Both the position numbers and the translations under genes were made by a program. DNA of 64,000 bases from SKPS01 sp964469215 (GTDB lineage Bacteria > Bacteroidota > Bacteroidia > Bacteroidales > SKPS01), in contig CAYXYB010000001.1 of assembly GCA_964469215.1 (NCBI GenBank), forward strand, positions 496,001-560,000. Reading direction: 5' to 3'. Of this stretch, positions 1 through 8,967 are shown in pieces. The notes below the pieces were generated by a model. It saw only the letters and a program-made list of their open reading frames with translations, was not told the DNA's origin and did not search any database. Each line of letters starts with the position of its first letter. The first letter of the stretch is position 1.

Positions 1-1
1 T

Positions 2-1267
2 GACCTTATCTGGAAACGAACAATCGCTTCCCAGATGAGTGATGCCGAACTTGAAAAAACACAGATAAATATTGCGGTTTCAGCAACCAATACCCCTTTC
101 ATTGCCCGCGGTGAAGTAGTCACCTTCGATGGATTTCTCAAACTTTATATGGAATCTGTTGATGATGAAAACGAAAACGGAACCGAAGCCAGGTTGCCGG
201 CAATGAAGACGGGTCAGAAACTTGTCTATGACAAAATAGTCGCAGAACAAAGGTTCTCACAACCACCACCCAGATACTCAGAAGCAAGCCTTGTGAAAAA
301 GATGGAAGAACTTGGTATTGGGAGGCCAAGCACATATTCTCCAACTATTTCAACTATTCAAAAAAGGGAATATGTTGTGAAGGCTGATAAAGAGGGTGAC
401 AGCCGCAAACTGACGGATCTTTGTTTAACCAATGGCCTGATTGAAAGACATGAGAAAACAGAGAAGACCGGATATGAAAAGAACAGGATTATACCAACTG
501 ACCTGGGTACTCTCGTAAACAGATTTCTGGAACAGTATTTTAATGAAATTATTGATTACCATTTTACCGCTGAGGTTGAAAAAGTGTTTGATGAAATTGC
601 TGATGGGAAAGTACCTTGGAATCAGATGATAGAAATCTTCCACAGCAGATTTCATAAAAAAATTGAAGAAACCGGTGACACAGCAGAGCGTTTCAGGGGA
701 GACAAACTACTGGGAACCGATCCTGTAACCGGTAAGAAGGTCTTTGTTAAAATAGGCAGATACGGCCCAATGGCTCAGCTTGGAGAAACTGAAAGTGATG
801 AAGAGGTAAGGTTTGCCGGGTTGCTTAAAAACCAGAGCATTGAATCTGTTACCCTCCAAGAAGTACTCGAGCTTTTCAGATTCCCCAAGACTGTAGGGGA
901 TTTTGAAGGCAAACCCATGACTGTTGCCACCGGAAGGTTTGGCCCTTATGTTAAGCACGACAATAAGTTCTACTCTATTGGCCGTGGTGATAATCCCCAA
1001 ACCATTAAAGCTGAGCGTGCAGTTGAAATAATACTGGCTAAAAGAGAAAAAGAGCTGGCGAATATTATAAAAACTTTCGACGAAAAGCCAGGCCTGATTG
1101 TGATGAATGGTCGTTTCGGCCCTTATATTGCCTATCAGAAAAAGAACTATAAAATACCCAAAAACAAAGATCCACGCCAGATAACACTTGAGGAGTGTGA
1201 ATCAATTATCTCAGACAATGAAAATAAAAAACCTTCCGGCAGGGCACTCAGGCCCGGGAAGAAGTAA
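2..1267 (+). CDS. topA: DNA topoisomerase I, 3' part (5' end outside window)
   Basis: Type IA topoisomerase that relaxes negatively supercoiled DNA. The frame is open from base 2 (DLIWKRTIASQM...), so the Met codon at 35 is internal and the N-terminal Toprim and catalytic-Tyr regions lie upstream of the window. Visible here is the conserved GIGRPSTYSP stretch (about nt 319-350) of the central topoisomerase domain. It is followed by three C-terminal repeats with GRYGP or GRFGP cores (about nt 755, 937 and 1108). No Cys4 zinc fingers are present; the tail is of the repeat type common in Bacteroidota TopA and ends in a basic GRALRPGKK. The next gene on the same strand starts about 36 bp later, so co-transcription is likely. 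Identification is very secure; only completeness is limited. Confidence 0.96.
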   Translation, partial: DLIWKRTIASQMSDAELEKTQINIAVSATNTPFIARGEVVTFDGFLKLYMESVDDENENGTEARLPAMKTGQKLVYDKIVAEQRFSQPPPRYSEASLVKKMEELGIGRPSTYSPTISTIQKREYVVKADKEGDSRKLTDLCLTNGLIERHEKTEKTGYEKNRIIPTDLGTLVNRFLEQYFNEIIDYHFTAEVEKVFDEIADGKVPWNQMIEIFHSRFHKKIEETGDTAERFRGDKLLGTDPVTGKKVFVKIGRYGPMAQLGETESDEEVRFAGLLKNQSIESVTLQEVLELFRFPKTVGDFEGKPMTVATGRFGPYVKHDNKFYSIGRGDNPQTIKAERAVEIILAKREKELANIIKTFDEKPGLIVMNGRFGPYIAYQKKNYKIPKNKDPRQITLEECESIISDNENKKPSGRALRPGKK

Positions 1268-1303
1268 TATTTGCCGTCACCAAACAGAAACATAACAATA
1301 AGT

Positions 1304-2488
1304 ATGGAACTGTCTGACTTCTTTCAGCCTCTCAGTGAGGATCTTTTACCTGATGATATCATCACAAGGAACAGAATTGGAGAAACAATTGACGGTTATT
1401 TTCAGGATGGCCCCTTTCCCGATCCTTCCGGTTATGAAATTGCTATTATTGGCGTACCTGAAGACCGCAATGCGCTAGTCAATATTGGTTCAGCAATGGC
1501 GCCTGATATTGTCAGGGATGCTTTTTACAAACTCCATAAAGGTGCAGTTCACCCCCGTGTTGTTGACCTCGGAAATCTTGTAAGGGGGCATTCACCTGAT
1601 GATACATATTTTGCTCTTGCCAGCGTTGTTTCAAATCTTATTTCAATGAACGTGCTGCCCGTTATTATTGGCGGCAGTCAGGATCTTACTTTCGGGCAAT
1701 ACAGAGCCTATGAAAAACTTGGCCAGATAATAAACCTGGTGGCCATAGATCCGAGATTCGACCTGGGTGATGCTGAAGGTACTCTCGATAATTATTCATA
1801 TCTGAGCAGGATAATCCTCCATCAGCCTAATTTCCTGTTTAATTTCACTAATATTGGCTATCAATCCTATTATGTTGATAATGATGCTATTCAATTGATG
1901 AAGAATCTGCTTTTCGATGCCTACAGAGTTGGTTTGATAAGAGATAATCCCGAAGACAGTGAACCTCTGATACGCAATGCAGATATTATATCAGTAGATG
2001 TCTCCTCGATAAGGATGTCGGATGCGCCGGGCCATGAATCCCCTTCACCAAATGGATTTTATGGTGAAGAAATCTGCCAGGTGATGAGGTATGCAGGAAG
2101 AAGCGACAAGCTATCTTCAATAGGATTTTATGAATATAACCCCGGTTTTGACAACAGAGGGCAAACAGCTGTAATTGTTGCTCAGATGATTTGGTACCTG
2201 CTCGAAGGTTTTGCATACCGCACACATGACCTGCCGGTTAAAGGGGAACCTTGGGACGAAAACCTGTTTGTGAAATTTATGGTTCCGGTTGAAGATCATG
2301 AACATGAGATAGTTTTCCTTAAAAGCCGGAAAAGTGACCGATGGTGGATGAAAGTTCCCTGCAGAAGTGAAACGCCCATTACTTATGAAAGGCATTACTT
2401 TGTTCCTTGCTCATACAACGATTATCAGATTGCACTTGGTAACGATGTTCCTGACAGATGGTGGCAGGTATACCAGAAACTGATGTAG
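1304..2488 (+). CDS. Arginase/formimidoylglutamase-family protein with degenerate metal site
   Basis: Ureohydrolase fold (arginase/agmatinase/formimidoylglutamase), 394 aa from the ATG at 1304; a TTG at 1271 would add 11 residues and is less likely. The signatures can be located but are damaged. GGSQD (123-127) stands where GGxHD/N is expected, so the His ligand is Gln126. DPRFD (149-153) replaces DAHxD, so the His is Arg151. VDVSS (231-235) replaces DxDxxD, so the second Asp is Ser234. By contrast the agmatinase at 11-12 kb keeps every ligand. The family is often annotated formimidoylglutamase in Bacteroidota, but loss of at least three Mn ligands argues against normal ureohydrolase catalysis. 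It lies between topA and the PorP/gldKLMN block, which suggests (inference) a role linked to the envelope or T9SS, or a purely structural one. Fold sure, function unknown. Confidence 0.8.
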   Translation: MELSDFFQPLSEDLLPDDIITRNRIGETIDGYFQDGPFPDPSGYEIAIIGVPEDRNALVNIGSAMAPDIVRDAFYKLHKGAVHPRVVDLGNLVRGHSPDDTYFALASVVSNLISMNVLPVIIGGSQDLTFGQYRAYEKLGQIINLVAIDPRFDLGDAEGTLDNYSYLSRIILHQPNFLFNFTNIGYQSYYVDNDAIQLMKNLLFDAYRVGLIRDNPEDSEPLIRNADIISVDVSSIRMSDAPGHESPSPNGFYGEEICQVMRYAGRSDKLSSIGFYEYNPGFDNRGQTAVIVAQMIWYLLEGFAYRTHDLPVKGEPWDENLFVKFMVPVEDHEHEIVFLKSRKSDRWWMKVPCRSETPITYERHYFVPCSYNDYQIALGNDVPDRWWQVYQKLM

Positions 2489-2716
2489 TTTTTGTTAAAA
2501 AAAATTGCTTTTTTTATGCAACCTAAGTATTTATAAACATTCTAAATAATCATTTATCATAATATCGACACGAATACAATGTATTTTTCGGTTATATTAA
2601 CACATTGAAATACAGTAATTTAAAAGATAAACAGAATCAATGGTTAAGTTATTTTTTTATTCAAAAACACTGTCTTAAATAAAAATAACAATATCAAGTT
2701 AAATCGGGTTTATCTT

Positions 2717-2748
2717 TTTGTGGTATTTAATTAAAATTACTATTTTAG
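2717..2748 (+). promoter_or_regulatory. Bacteroidota-type promoter for porP-gldKLMN
   Basis: TTTG at 2717-2720, 20 bp spacer, TATTTTAG at 2741-2748 (one mismatch to TAnnTTTG). It lies in an AT-rich 287-bp gap and ends 27 bp before the PorP/SprF start codon. It fits the housekeeping sigma consensus of the phylum and would drive the T9SS block separately from topA. Confidence 0.55.
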
Positions 2749-2775
2749 CACCGCATAAGAAACCTTCTGTTAATC

Positions 2776-3810
2776 ATGTTGAAATATCGTCATGTTGTTT
2801 TTATTTTACTCATTATAACGGGTTTTACTGTTTCCGCACAACAGGAACCGCAGATCACCCATTTTATGTTCAACCAGATGTCGTTTAATCCCGGCTATGC
2901 TGGGGTTCGTGAAGCTATATGCATAAATGTTCTTGCCAGGCAGCAGTGGGTTGGCTTTACCGATGTTGACAAGGATGGAAAGTCGGTTAATGTTTCTCCT
3001 CAAACCAATATCTTTACTATTGACGCTCCAATAGACAAACTCTTCAAAAGAAATTTCAACAGTGGTATTGGTTTGATGATAATGACAGATAAGCTTGGTT
3101 TCGAAGAGAATCTGCAGTTGAGGTTAAATTATGCCTATAAGTTCAATATTGGCCCCGGAAGAATGTCTGCTGGTATAAGTACTGGTTTTCTTAACAAAAT
3201 TATTGATTTCAGTCAGTTCAGGCCTTATGATGCCATTGAATCTGGTGGACCTACAAATGACCCTTTGCTCAAGTCCTCCGGCAAAGTAGGTGATATGCTT
3301 ATGGATATTGCATTTGGAATGTATTACAACGTTCCTGATAAGTTTTATGTAGGACTGTCAGCATCTCAACTCCTTGAATCAAAGTTCACAGAAGTGCTTC
3401 CCGACACATCTCCGTACAAATTACGCCGCCACTACTATCTTACCGGAGGCTACTTCATGGAGCTTCTTGGCACAAACTGGTCGCTAAATCCGAATTTGCT
3501 GGTTAAATCTGATCTGGGGTCATTTCAGGTTGATGCCAATGTGATAGGGGTTTATAACAGTCAGGTGTGGGGTGGAATTTCCTACAGGGTATTTGATGCA
3601 GTGGCCCTTATGGTTGGTGCGTTTCCGTTTACTGCTAAAGGGCTTGATGCATTAAGGCTGGGGTATTCCTACGATATTACCACATCCAAACTTGGAAGAA
3701 GCGGAAGAAGTAGCGGTTCACATGAAATTTATGCAAACTATTGCTTTAAGATTATCATAGTAAGGATACCCACAGGTTATTCAAATGTAAGATATCTGCC
3801 AACTCTTTAA
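2776..3810 (+). CDS. PorP/SprF family type IX secretion outer-membrane protein
   Basis: 344-aa outer-membrane beta-barrel protein of the PorP/SprF family, which acts in T9SS export and, in gliding species, in attachment of surface adhesins. A Sec signal peptide ends near residue 22 (TVSAQQ). The family hallmarks follow: QITHFMFNQMSFNPGYAG near the N-terminus, then alternating hydrophobic/aromatic strands such as YYLTGGYF and LRLGYSYD. The C-terminal end of the predicted barrel is followed by a short tail. It starts the porP-gldK-gldL-gldM-gldN cluster, 81 bp before gldK; PorP is encoded with PorK-N in Porphyromonas gingivalis. The genome may hold other PorP/SprF paralogues; this one is assigned to the core by position. 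Confidence 0.93.
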   Translation: MLKYRHVVFILLIITGFTVSAQQEPQITHFMFNQMSFNPGYAGVREAICINVLARQQWVGFTDVDKDGKSVNVSPQTNIFTIDAPIDKLFKRNFNSGIGLMIMTDKLGFEENLQLRLNYAYKFNIGPGRMSAGISTGFLNKIIDFSQFRPYDAIESGGPTNDPLLKSSGKVGDMLMDIAFGMYYNVPDKFYVGLSASQLLESKFTEVLPDTSPYKLRRHYYLTGGYFMELLGTNWSLNPNLLVKSDLGSFQVDANVIGVYNSQVWGGISYRVFDAVALMVGAFPFTAKGLDALRLGYSYDITTSKLGRSGRSSGSHEIYANYCFKIIIVRIPTGYSNVRYLPTL

Positions 3811-3915
3811 ATCATTCAAGACAGAACCATGTTGCACGTAACAAATAACGAAAAATACCGTTAAAAAGACGAAGATAAAAACAACCAGAATATGATTGAT
3901 CAAACAATTGCTAAG

Positions 3916-5265
3916 ATGAAAAAGTTACTTTTCCTACTGGCACTTATTCCATTGGTTTATAGTTGTAGTAATTCCGGCAACGGACAGCTCGTTGGGGTTA
4001 AGGACAGGCCGGAGTTTTACCATCAGCGCCCCTTTGGAATGTTGTTTATTCCCATGGGCAGTTTTGTAATGGGAAACAGTGACCAGGATGTACCCTATTC
4101 AAATCTGGCTCCGGGGCGGACGGTTACCGTCCAGTCGTTCTATTTGGACGAAACCGAAATAACCAATAATGAATACCGCCAGTTTGTTTATTGGGTAAGA
4201 GATTCCCTTGCCCACACCATTCTGGGAGAAATGGATGAGCCTGAGGTTTACGGATACCATTATAAAACTGACCGTAAGACCAAGGATGTTATAGAGTACG
4301 GTCAGACCATGCCATTTAAACTCATCAACTGGAATGAAGACATCAAATGGGAAGGTTATGGTGGAGAAGATGACGAAAATCCGCTCGATCAGCTGTTTCT
4401 TCCGGAGCACGAGCGTTATTACCGCAGAAAGCAGATTGACACACGAAAACTCAATTTCGAGTATTACTGGATCGACTACCGTGCTGCTGCAGCACTTGAA
4501 AACAGACAGCAGGGGCTGAGAGACCGTTCTGTTTTTATCAAAAAGGATGTAATTAACGTATATCCTGACACTCTTGCATGGGTACGAGACTTCACCTATT
4601 CGTTCAACGAACCCTGGACAAGGAATTATTTCTGGCATCCCTCTTATGACCACTATCCTGTTGTTGGTGTTAACTGGAAACAAGCACGTGCATTTACTAT
4701 CTGGCGCACCCAGTTGCGAGATACCTATCTGATGGGCAGAGACAGGCCGTTTGAAGCCGAGTTCCGTCTGCCTACAGAATCAGAATGGGAGTATGCTGCC
4801 AGAGGTGGTCTTGACCTGAGCGCATATCCGTGGGGTGGCCCTTATGTTCGAAACAATTATGGATGTTTCCTCGCTAATTACAAACCCCTTCGTGGTAATT
4901 ACATTGATGACGGTGGCTCTCATACTCTGATTGTTGCACATTTCGCACCCAACGATTTCGGACTCTATGACATGGCTGGAAATGTATCGGAGTGGACCAG
5001 CAATGCTTTTGATGAGTCTACCTATACTTTTGCACACGACCTGAATATGGATTACAGCTATGAAGCTAAAGATACTGACCCCCCTGCTTTAAAAAGAAAA
5101 GTGATCAGGGGAGGATCATGGAAAGATATTCATTATTACCTCCAGACAGGAACACGTACATATGAATTTCAGGATACAGCAAAAAGCTTTATCGGATTCA
5201 GGTGTGCGCAAACTTATCTTGGAAGAATGATAGGTGACGGGCCAAATGCATCCGCAGTCTATTAA
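3916..5265 (+). CDS. gldK: T9SS lipoprotein GldK/PorK
   Basis: Outer-membrane lipoprotein that forms the periplasmic GldK/GldN (PorK/PorN) ring of the type IX secretion system. The ATG at 3916 gives a clean lipoprotein signal, MKKLLFLLALIPLVYSC, with Cys17 as lipidation site; an ATG at 3892 would add eight polar residues and is disfavoured. The body is a formylglycine-generating-enzyme/sulfatase-modifying fold: IPMGSFVMGNS near the start, then LPTESEWEYAARGG, DMAGNVSEWTS and the terminal VIRGGSW...GFRC. The FGE catalytic Cys pair is not seen in the VIRGGSW-to-GFRC segment, consistent with a structural role. It is followed by gldL after 113 bp. Very confident. Confidence 0.95.
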   Translation: MKKLLFLLALIPLVYSCSNSGNGQLVGVKDRPEFYHQRPFGMLFIPMGSFVMGNSDQDVPYSNLAPGRTVTVQSFYLDETEITNNEYRQFVYWVRDSLAHTILGEMDEPEVYGYHYKTDRKTKDVIEYGQTMPFKLINWNEDIKWEGYGGEDDENPLDQLFLPEHERYYRRKQIDTRKLNFEYYWIDYRAAAALENRQQGLRDRSVFIKKDVINVYPDTLAWVRDFTYSFNEPWTRNYFWHPSYDHYPVVGVNWKQARAFTIWRTQLRDTYLMGRDRPFEAEFRLPTESEWEYAARGGLDLSAYPWGGPYVRNNYGCFLANYKPLRGNYIDDGGSHTLIVAHFAPNDFGLYDMAGNVSEWTSNAFDESTYTFAHDLNMDYSYEAKDTDPPALKRKVIRGGSWKDIHYYLQTGTRTYEFQDTAKSFIGFRCAQTYLGRMIGDGPNASAVY

Positions 5266-5378
5266 TGGAGAGCCTTCTAGAGGTAATATTTATATTAGGT
5301 AAAGTCTTTTTATTACACATTTATAAGTCAACTGATAGTCTAATTTACATTATTGTTTAATCATTAATTTATTAACTT

Positions 5379-6230
5379 ATGGGTTTAAATAGTTTGGTAA
5401 GAACCAAGAAGTTTAAAAACTTCATGTCGAAACTTTATGGTTGGGGTGCTTCAATCGTTATTCTTGGCGCCTTGTTTAAGATTAATCACTATCCGGGCGC
5501 TGAACCGATGTTGATCATTGGTCTTTGTACTGAGTCAATCATTTTCTTCTTTTCTGCTTTTGAGCCTCCCTTCGTTGAACCCGACTGGAGCCTTGTTTAT
5601 CCGGAACTTGCAGGTATGTATCACGAAGGTGAAACTAAGGCAGTTGCTAAAGGCAAGAAGCACGATGAGCCCAAATCACTTACTCAAGCTCTGGATAACA
5701 TGCTTGTTCAAGCAAAGATAGAACCGGAGCTGATTGAAAGCCTTGGTGAAGGCATGCGGCAACTCAGCCAGAATGCGAACAAGCTCGCAAACATTACGGA
5801 TGCTGCTGCTGCAACCCAGGGGTATGTGAGCAATCTTGAAACTGCCAGTGCATCAGTACTGGATCTCTCTGATGCATATACAAGAACCTCGGCAGTGCTC
5901 AGAAGCTCAACAGAATCCATCTCGAAATCGGCGGAAGCCATGAACTTCAGCGATATCGATGGTAAAGAGTACAACGATCAACTTCAACGTATTGCTAAAA
6001 ATCTGGCAACTTTGAATAATATCTATGAATTGCAGTTACAGGGTTCACAGGCTCAGGTGGATGCTTCTGCTTCAATGCAGGAGGGTATTAATAAGTTTAT
6101 CCAGTATCTGAATAATTCCATCGACAATACCCAGAAGTATGAACAGGCTGCTGTTCAGCTTACTGAGAATGTAAAAGCCCTTAACCAGGTTTATGGAAAT
6201 ATGCTTGCCGCAATGAATGTCCGTGGCTAA
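5379..6230 (+). CDS. gldL: Gliding/T9SS motor protein GldL/PorL
   Basis: Inner-membrane stator-like subunit which, with GldM, forms the proton-driven motor that powers T9SS and gliding. It has 283 aa. Two N-terminal membrane helices are visible (about residues 19-35 and 42-61), separated by KINHYPGAEPM. Helix 2 carries the acidic residue Glu52 (GLCTESIIFFFSAFE), matching the essential membrane glutamate of characterised GldL; Lys34 near the end of helix 1 is also retained. The rest is a long cytoplasmic, Ala/Gln/Asn-rich coiled-coil-like region (about 100-283). It sits in the conserved order K-L-M-N, 41 bp before gldM. Confidence 0.96.
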   Translation: MGLNSLVRTKKFKNFMSKLYGWGASIVILGALFKINHYPGAEPMLIIGLCTESIIFFFSAFEPPFVEPDWSLVYPELAGMYHEGETKAVAKGKKHDEPKSLTQALDNMLVQAKIEPELIESLGEGMRQLSQNANKLANITDAAAATQGYVSNLETASASVLDLSDAYTRTSAVLRSSTESISKSAEAMNFSDIDGKEYNDQLQRIAKNLATLNNIYELQLQGSQAQVDASASMQEGINKFIQYLNNSIDNTQKYEQAAVQLTENVKALNQVYGNMLAAMNVRG

Positions 6231-6271
6231 ACAAATTAGTTGTAATTGTATAACGTTAAAGAAATTAATCA

Positions 6272-7882
6272 ATGGCCGGATATAAAGAAACGCCAAGACA
6301 GAAAATGATCGGGATGTTGTATTTGGTGCTGACGGCCCTGTTGGCACTGAATGTATCCAAGGACATTCTGAAGGCATTTGTTACAGTAAACGATGGACTG
6401 GTTCAAACCAACAAAACATTCGAAAGTAAAAATGCACTGCTTTATTCTGAATTTGAACGACAAATGATAGCTCAGGAAGAGAAAGTAAAACCTTACTACG
6501 AAAAGGCCAAGATGGCCAAAGAGCTTTCAGATGAAATGGTTCAGTATATCAAAGATCTGATGACTGATGTTCTCGCCTACACTGAGTTTGGAGTGAGGGT
6601 TATGGACGATAATAGTCACAGAAATCATAAAAAATGGTTGGAAGCAAATGAAATTAATCTTAATGATGTAAAAAAGAAGGATAATTACGATAAACCAATC
6701 GTTGTGTTGATCCCGAATCAGGCAAATCCTGAAACAGGCAGAGCATACAAGCTCAGGATGGAGATTGAAAAGTACAAGAATAATATGCTTGCATTGCTTG
6801 ACACATCACAGTTAGCTCAGACAACCCTTGGGTTTCATTATGAGCCTGCATTTAACAAGCAATATAAGAAAACAATGTCATGGGAGTTTAACACCTTCTA
6901 CCACACAGTACTTGCAGCCGATGTGGTTATTTTCAACAAGATGATCGCAGATGTAAGAAATGCGGAAGCTGAAATCGTATCCAAGCTTATGAGTGGTATT
7001 GACCTTGCGAGTTTTAAATTCGACAAAGTAGATGCAGCTATTGTACCTGTCTCAATGATGATTCCGCAAGGCAGCCAGTATGAGGCAACCCTTTTTGTTG
7101 CTGCTCTGGACACAAAAAGTTCGATTAAAGCTATTGTTAATGGACAAACAGTTAATGGAGATTCCGGCAAGGTTGTCTTTCGTACACCATCAGGCCCTGA
7201 AGGAGATCACAAAGTGGAGGGACAGATCTTTGTATATAACCCTGTCACAAAACAGGAGGATCCATTCAATTTCAGCACCTCCTATAGTGTGTTCAGACCT
7301 ACCGCAACAGTATCCGCAACAAGGATGAATGTATTTTATCGTAATCTTGACAACCCGTTATCTGTTTCCGTACCGGGGGTTTCATCAGGTAATGTAAGTG
7401 TATCACTTACAGGTGGAACACTTGTTTCACAGGGTGGCGGTAATTACACTGTGAGACCCGCAGCTTCAGGGCGTGATGCTGTTATTACCGTTTCTGCAAG
7501 GATTGGTGATAAAACACAACATATGGGAACCTTCCCTTATCGTATACGCAATGTGCCCCCTCCAACCCCATTGTTTGCTGGATCGAAAAGCGGAGCGATC
7601 GACAAATCACGTATAGTTGCAATGCCTCAGGTAACAGCAATGCTAGAAGAGTTCCTCTTCGAAGGAGTTACATTTAATGTAATATCATTCAACTTTGTTA
7701 TCAGGGAGAGAAGTGGAATCCTTACTACATTGCCACAACGCGGAAACAGGCTCGATGCTTCAGCACTTGCCAAGGTTCAGGCTGCTTCAAGAGGTGAAAG
7801 AATATTTATTGAGGAGATTAAGGCACGCGGACCAGGTGATGTTATTTATAACCTGCCCAGTGTCATCCAGAGACTGAATTAA
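6272..7882 (+). CDS. gldM: Gliding/T9SS motor protein GldM/PorM
   Basis: Motor subunit that carries energy from the inner membrane through the periplasm to the GldK/GldN ring. 536 aa, close to the usual length. One N-terminal membrane helix (about 13-33, GMLYLVLTALLALNVS) is preceded by Arg9, the residue reported to pair with the GldL glutamate. A helical domain (about 40-230) follows, then beta-rich periplasmic domains. These include the ATLFVAALDTKS region (about 271-282) and the Gly-rich SVPGVSSGNVSVSLTGG stretch (about 367-385). The C-terminal domain begins near FAGSKSGAID. gldN starts 23 bp downstream. Confidence 0.96.
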   Translation: MAGYKETPRQKMIGMLYLVLTALLALNVSKDILKAFVTVNDGLVQTNKTFESKNALLYSEFERQMIAQEEKVKPYYEKAKMAKELSDEMVQYIKDLMTDVLAYTEFGVRVMDDNSHRNHKKWLEANEINLNDVKKKDNYDKPIVVLIPNQANPETGRAYKLRMEIEKYKNNMLALLDTSQLAQTTLGFHYEPAFNKQYKKTMSWEFNTFYHTVLAADVVIFNKMIADVRNAEAEIVSKLMSGIDLASFKFDKVDAAIVPVSMMIPQGSQYEATLFVAALDTKSSIKAIVNGQTVNGDSGKVVFRTPSGPEGDHKVEGQIFVYNPVTKQEDPFNFSTSYSVFRPTATVSATRMNVFYRNLDNPLSVSVPGVSSGNVSVSLTGGTLVSQGGGNYTVRPAASGRDAVITVSARIGDKTQHMGTFPYRIRNVPPPTPLFAGSKSGAIDKSRIVAMPQVTAMLEEFLFEGVTFNVISFNFVIRERSGILTTLPQRGNRLDASALAKVQAASRGERIFIEEIKARGPGDVIYNLPSVIQRLN

Positions 7883-7904
7883 GCTAATTAATATAATATT
7901 TGTC

Positions 7905-8798
7905 ATGAAAGCAATTATTGCATCAGTATTCATCGCACTTTATCTTACAGTAAACCTGTCTGCTCAGGTGCTGGAGCAACAAAGCCCCATACATCTAAGA
8001 GCATGGGCCAAAGTGCAGGATGGTAACCCTGGAGAGGAGAATATCAGCAATGCCCTCAATCGTTTACCTATTCCTTATCCTTACCTCCGTGAAGCGGATG
8101 TGATGTGGGCAAAAAGGGTGTGGCAGGAACTCGACCTCCGGGAAAAAATAAACCACCCTCTTTATTATCCGGCAAAACCAATCAGACACAGAATGAGCCT
8201 TATGTCTGCACTGTGGCAGGCTGCCGTTAATGAAGGACAACTTACTGTATACAGCGATGAAGACTTTAAATTCCCTTATACTGTTGAAGAACTGAAGGTT
8301 AAGCTTACTGTTAACGATACTGTTACGGTTCCAAACCCGGATAACCTTGATTATGATACCACAATTATTGTCCAGAAAGATTTCGATCCTTCAGACGTAA
8401 TGTTATATTGGATCGTCGAGGACTGGGTGTTCGACAACAAACATTCGGTTCTCGAAAAACGGATAATAGGAATGGCACCACTGAGGGAAAAATATACAAC
8501 AGAACCTGAAACCGGAGAACGAATACTCCAGGGGAATGAACTGTTGTTCTGGGTTTACTTCCCCCATGCCCGTAACCTGTTGGTGAAAACGGAAGTGTTT
8601 AACAGGTTTAACGACACTGAGCGGATGACCTTTGACGATCTCTTCTTTAAACGGGTCTTTTCAGGCAGAGTGATAAAAACTGACAACGTCTACGATCGTT
8701 ATATCAGGGAGTACAAACTTGGCCTCGATGCGCTCCTTGAAGCTGACAAGATAAAAAGGGATTACCAGCAGTACGAAATGGATCTTTGGGAGTATTAA
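7905..8798 (+). CDS. gldN: T9SS ring protein GldN/PorN
   Basis: Periplasmic partner of the GldK lipoprotein in the T9SS ring. 297 aa with a Sec signal peptide ending near residue 20 (TVNLSAQ). Family features visible are the READVMWAKRVWQELDLREK segment, the LYYPAKPIRHRMSLMSALWQ region, a W-rich middle (MLYWIVEDWVFDNKHS), and the conserved IIGMAPLREKY and LFWVYFPHARNLL blocks. It is the last gene of the T9SS block and is followed 21 bp later by a strong hairpin terminator, which marks the end of the operon. Confidence 0.95.
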   Translation: MKAIIASVFIALYLTVNLSAQVLEQQSPIHLRAWAKVQDGNPGEENISNALNRLPIPYPYLREADVMWAKRVWQELDLREKINHPLYYPAKPIRHRMSLMSALWQAAVNEGQLTVYSDEDFKFPYTVEELKVKLTVNDTVTVPNPDNLDYDTTIIVQKDFDPSDVMLYWIVEDWVFDNKHSVLEKRIIGMAPLREKYTTEPETGERILQGNELLFWVYFPHARNLLVKTEVFNRFNDTERMTFDDLFFKRVFSGRVIKTDNVYDRYIREYKLGLDALLEADKIKRDYQQYEMDLWEY

Positions 8799-8819
8799 TA
8801 AATGCTTGAATCATATAAA

Positions 8820-8854
8820 AGGAGGGTGCATTAAATGCCACCCTCCTTTTTTTT
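8820..8854 (+). terminator. Rho-independent terminator after gldN
   Basis: Stem AGGAGGGTG (8820-8828) pairs perfectly with CACCCTCCT (8839-8847) around a 10-nt loop and is followed at once by eight Ts. It closes the porP-gldKLMN transcription unit. Confidence 0.9.
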
Positions 8855-8913
8855 GATAATCACAAAGCAGCCAGATTATTATCTGTATGGGCAGAAAAAA
8901 TGAGGGCGACTCT

Positions 8914-8943
8914 TTTGATACACCCTCTTTTTTTTTATCTTTA
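8914..8943 (+). promoter_or_regulatory. Candidate promoter for recG
   Basis: TTTG (8914-8917), 18-bp spacer, TATCTTTA (8936-8943; one mismatch to TAnnTTTG), 24 bp before the recG ATG. It overlaps a weak hairpin (GAGGG 8902-8906 with CCCTC 8923-8927, then a T run). Its position inside any upstream-extended recG frame supports the start at 8968. Confidence 0.4.
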
Positions 8944-8967
8944 TCCATTCAAACTTTCAACATAAGA

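Noticed and set aside
35..1267. topA starting at the ATG at 35
   Set aside because: The frame is open to the window edge and the upstream residues DLIWKRTIASQ are conserved TopA sequence, so this is an internal Met.
8902..8937. Second terminator before recG
   Set aside because: Only a 5-bp continuous stem with a mismatch beyond it and a 16-nt loop; the T run also forms part of the candidate recG promoter.
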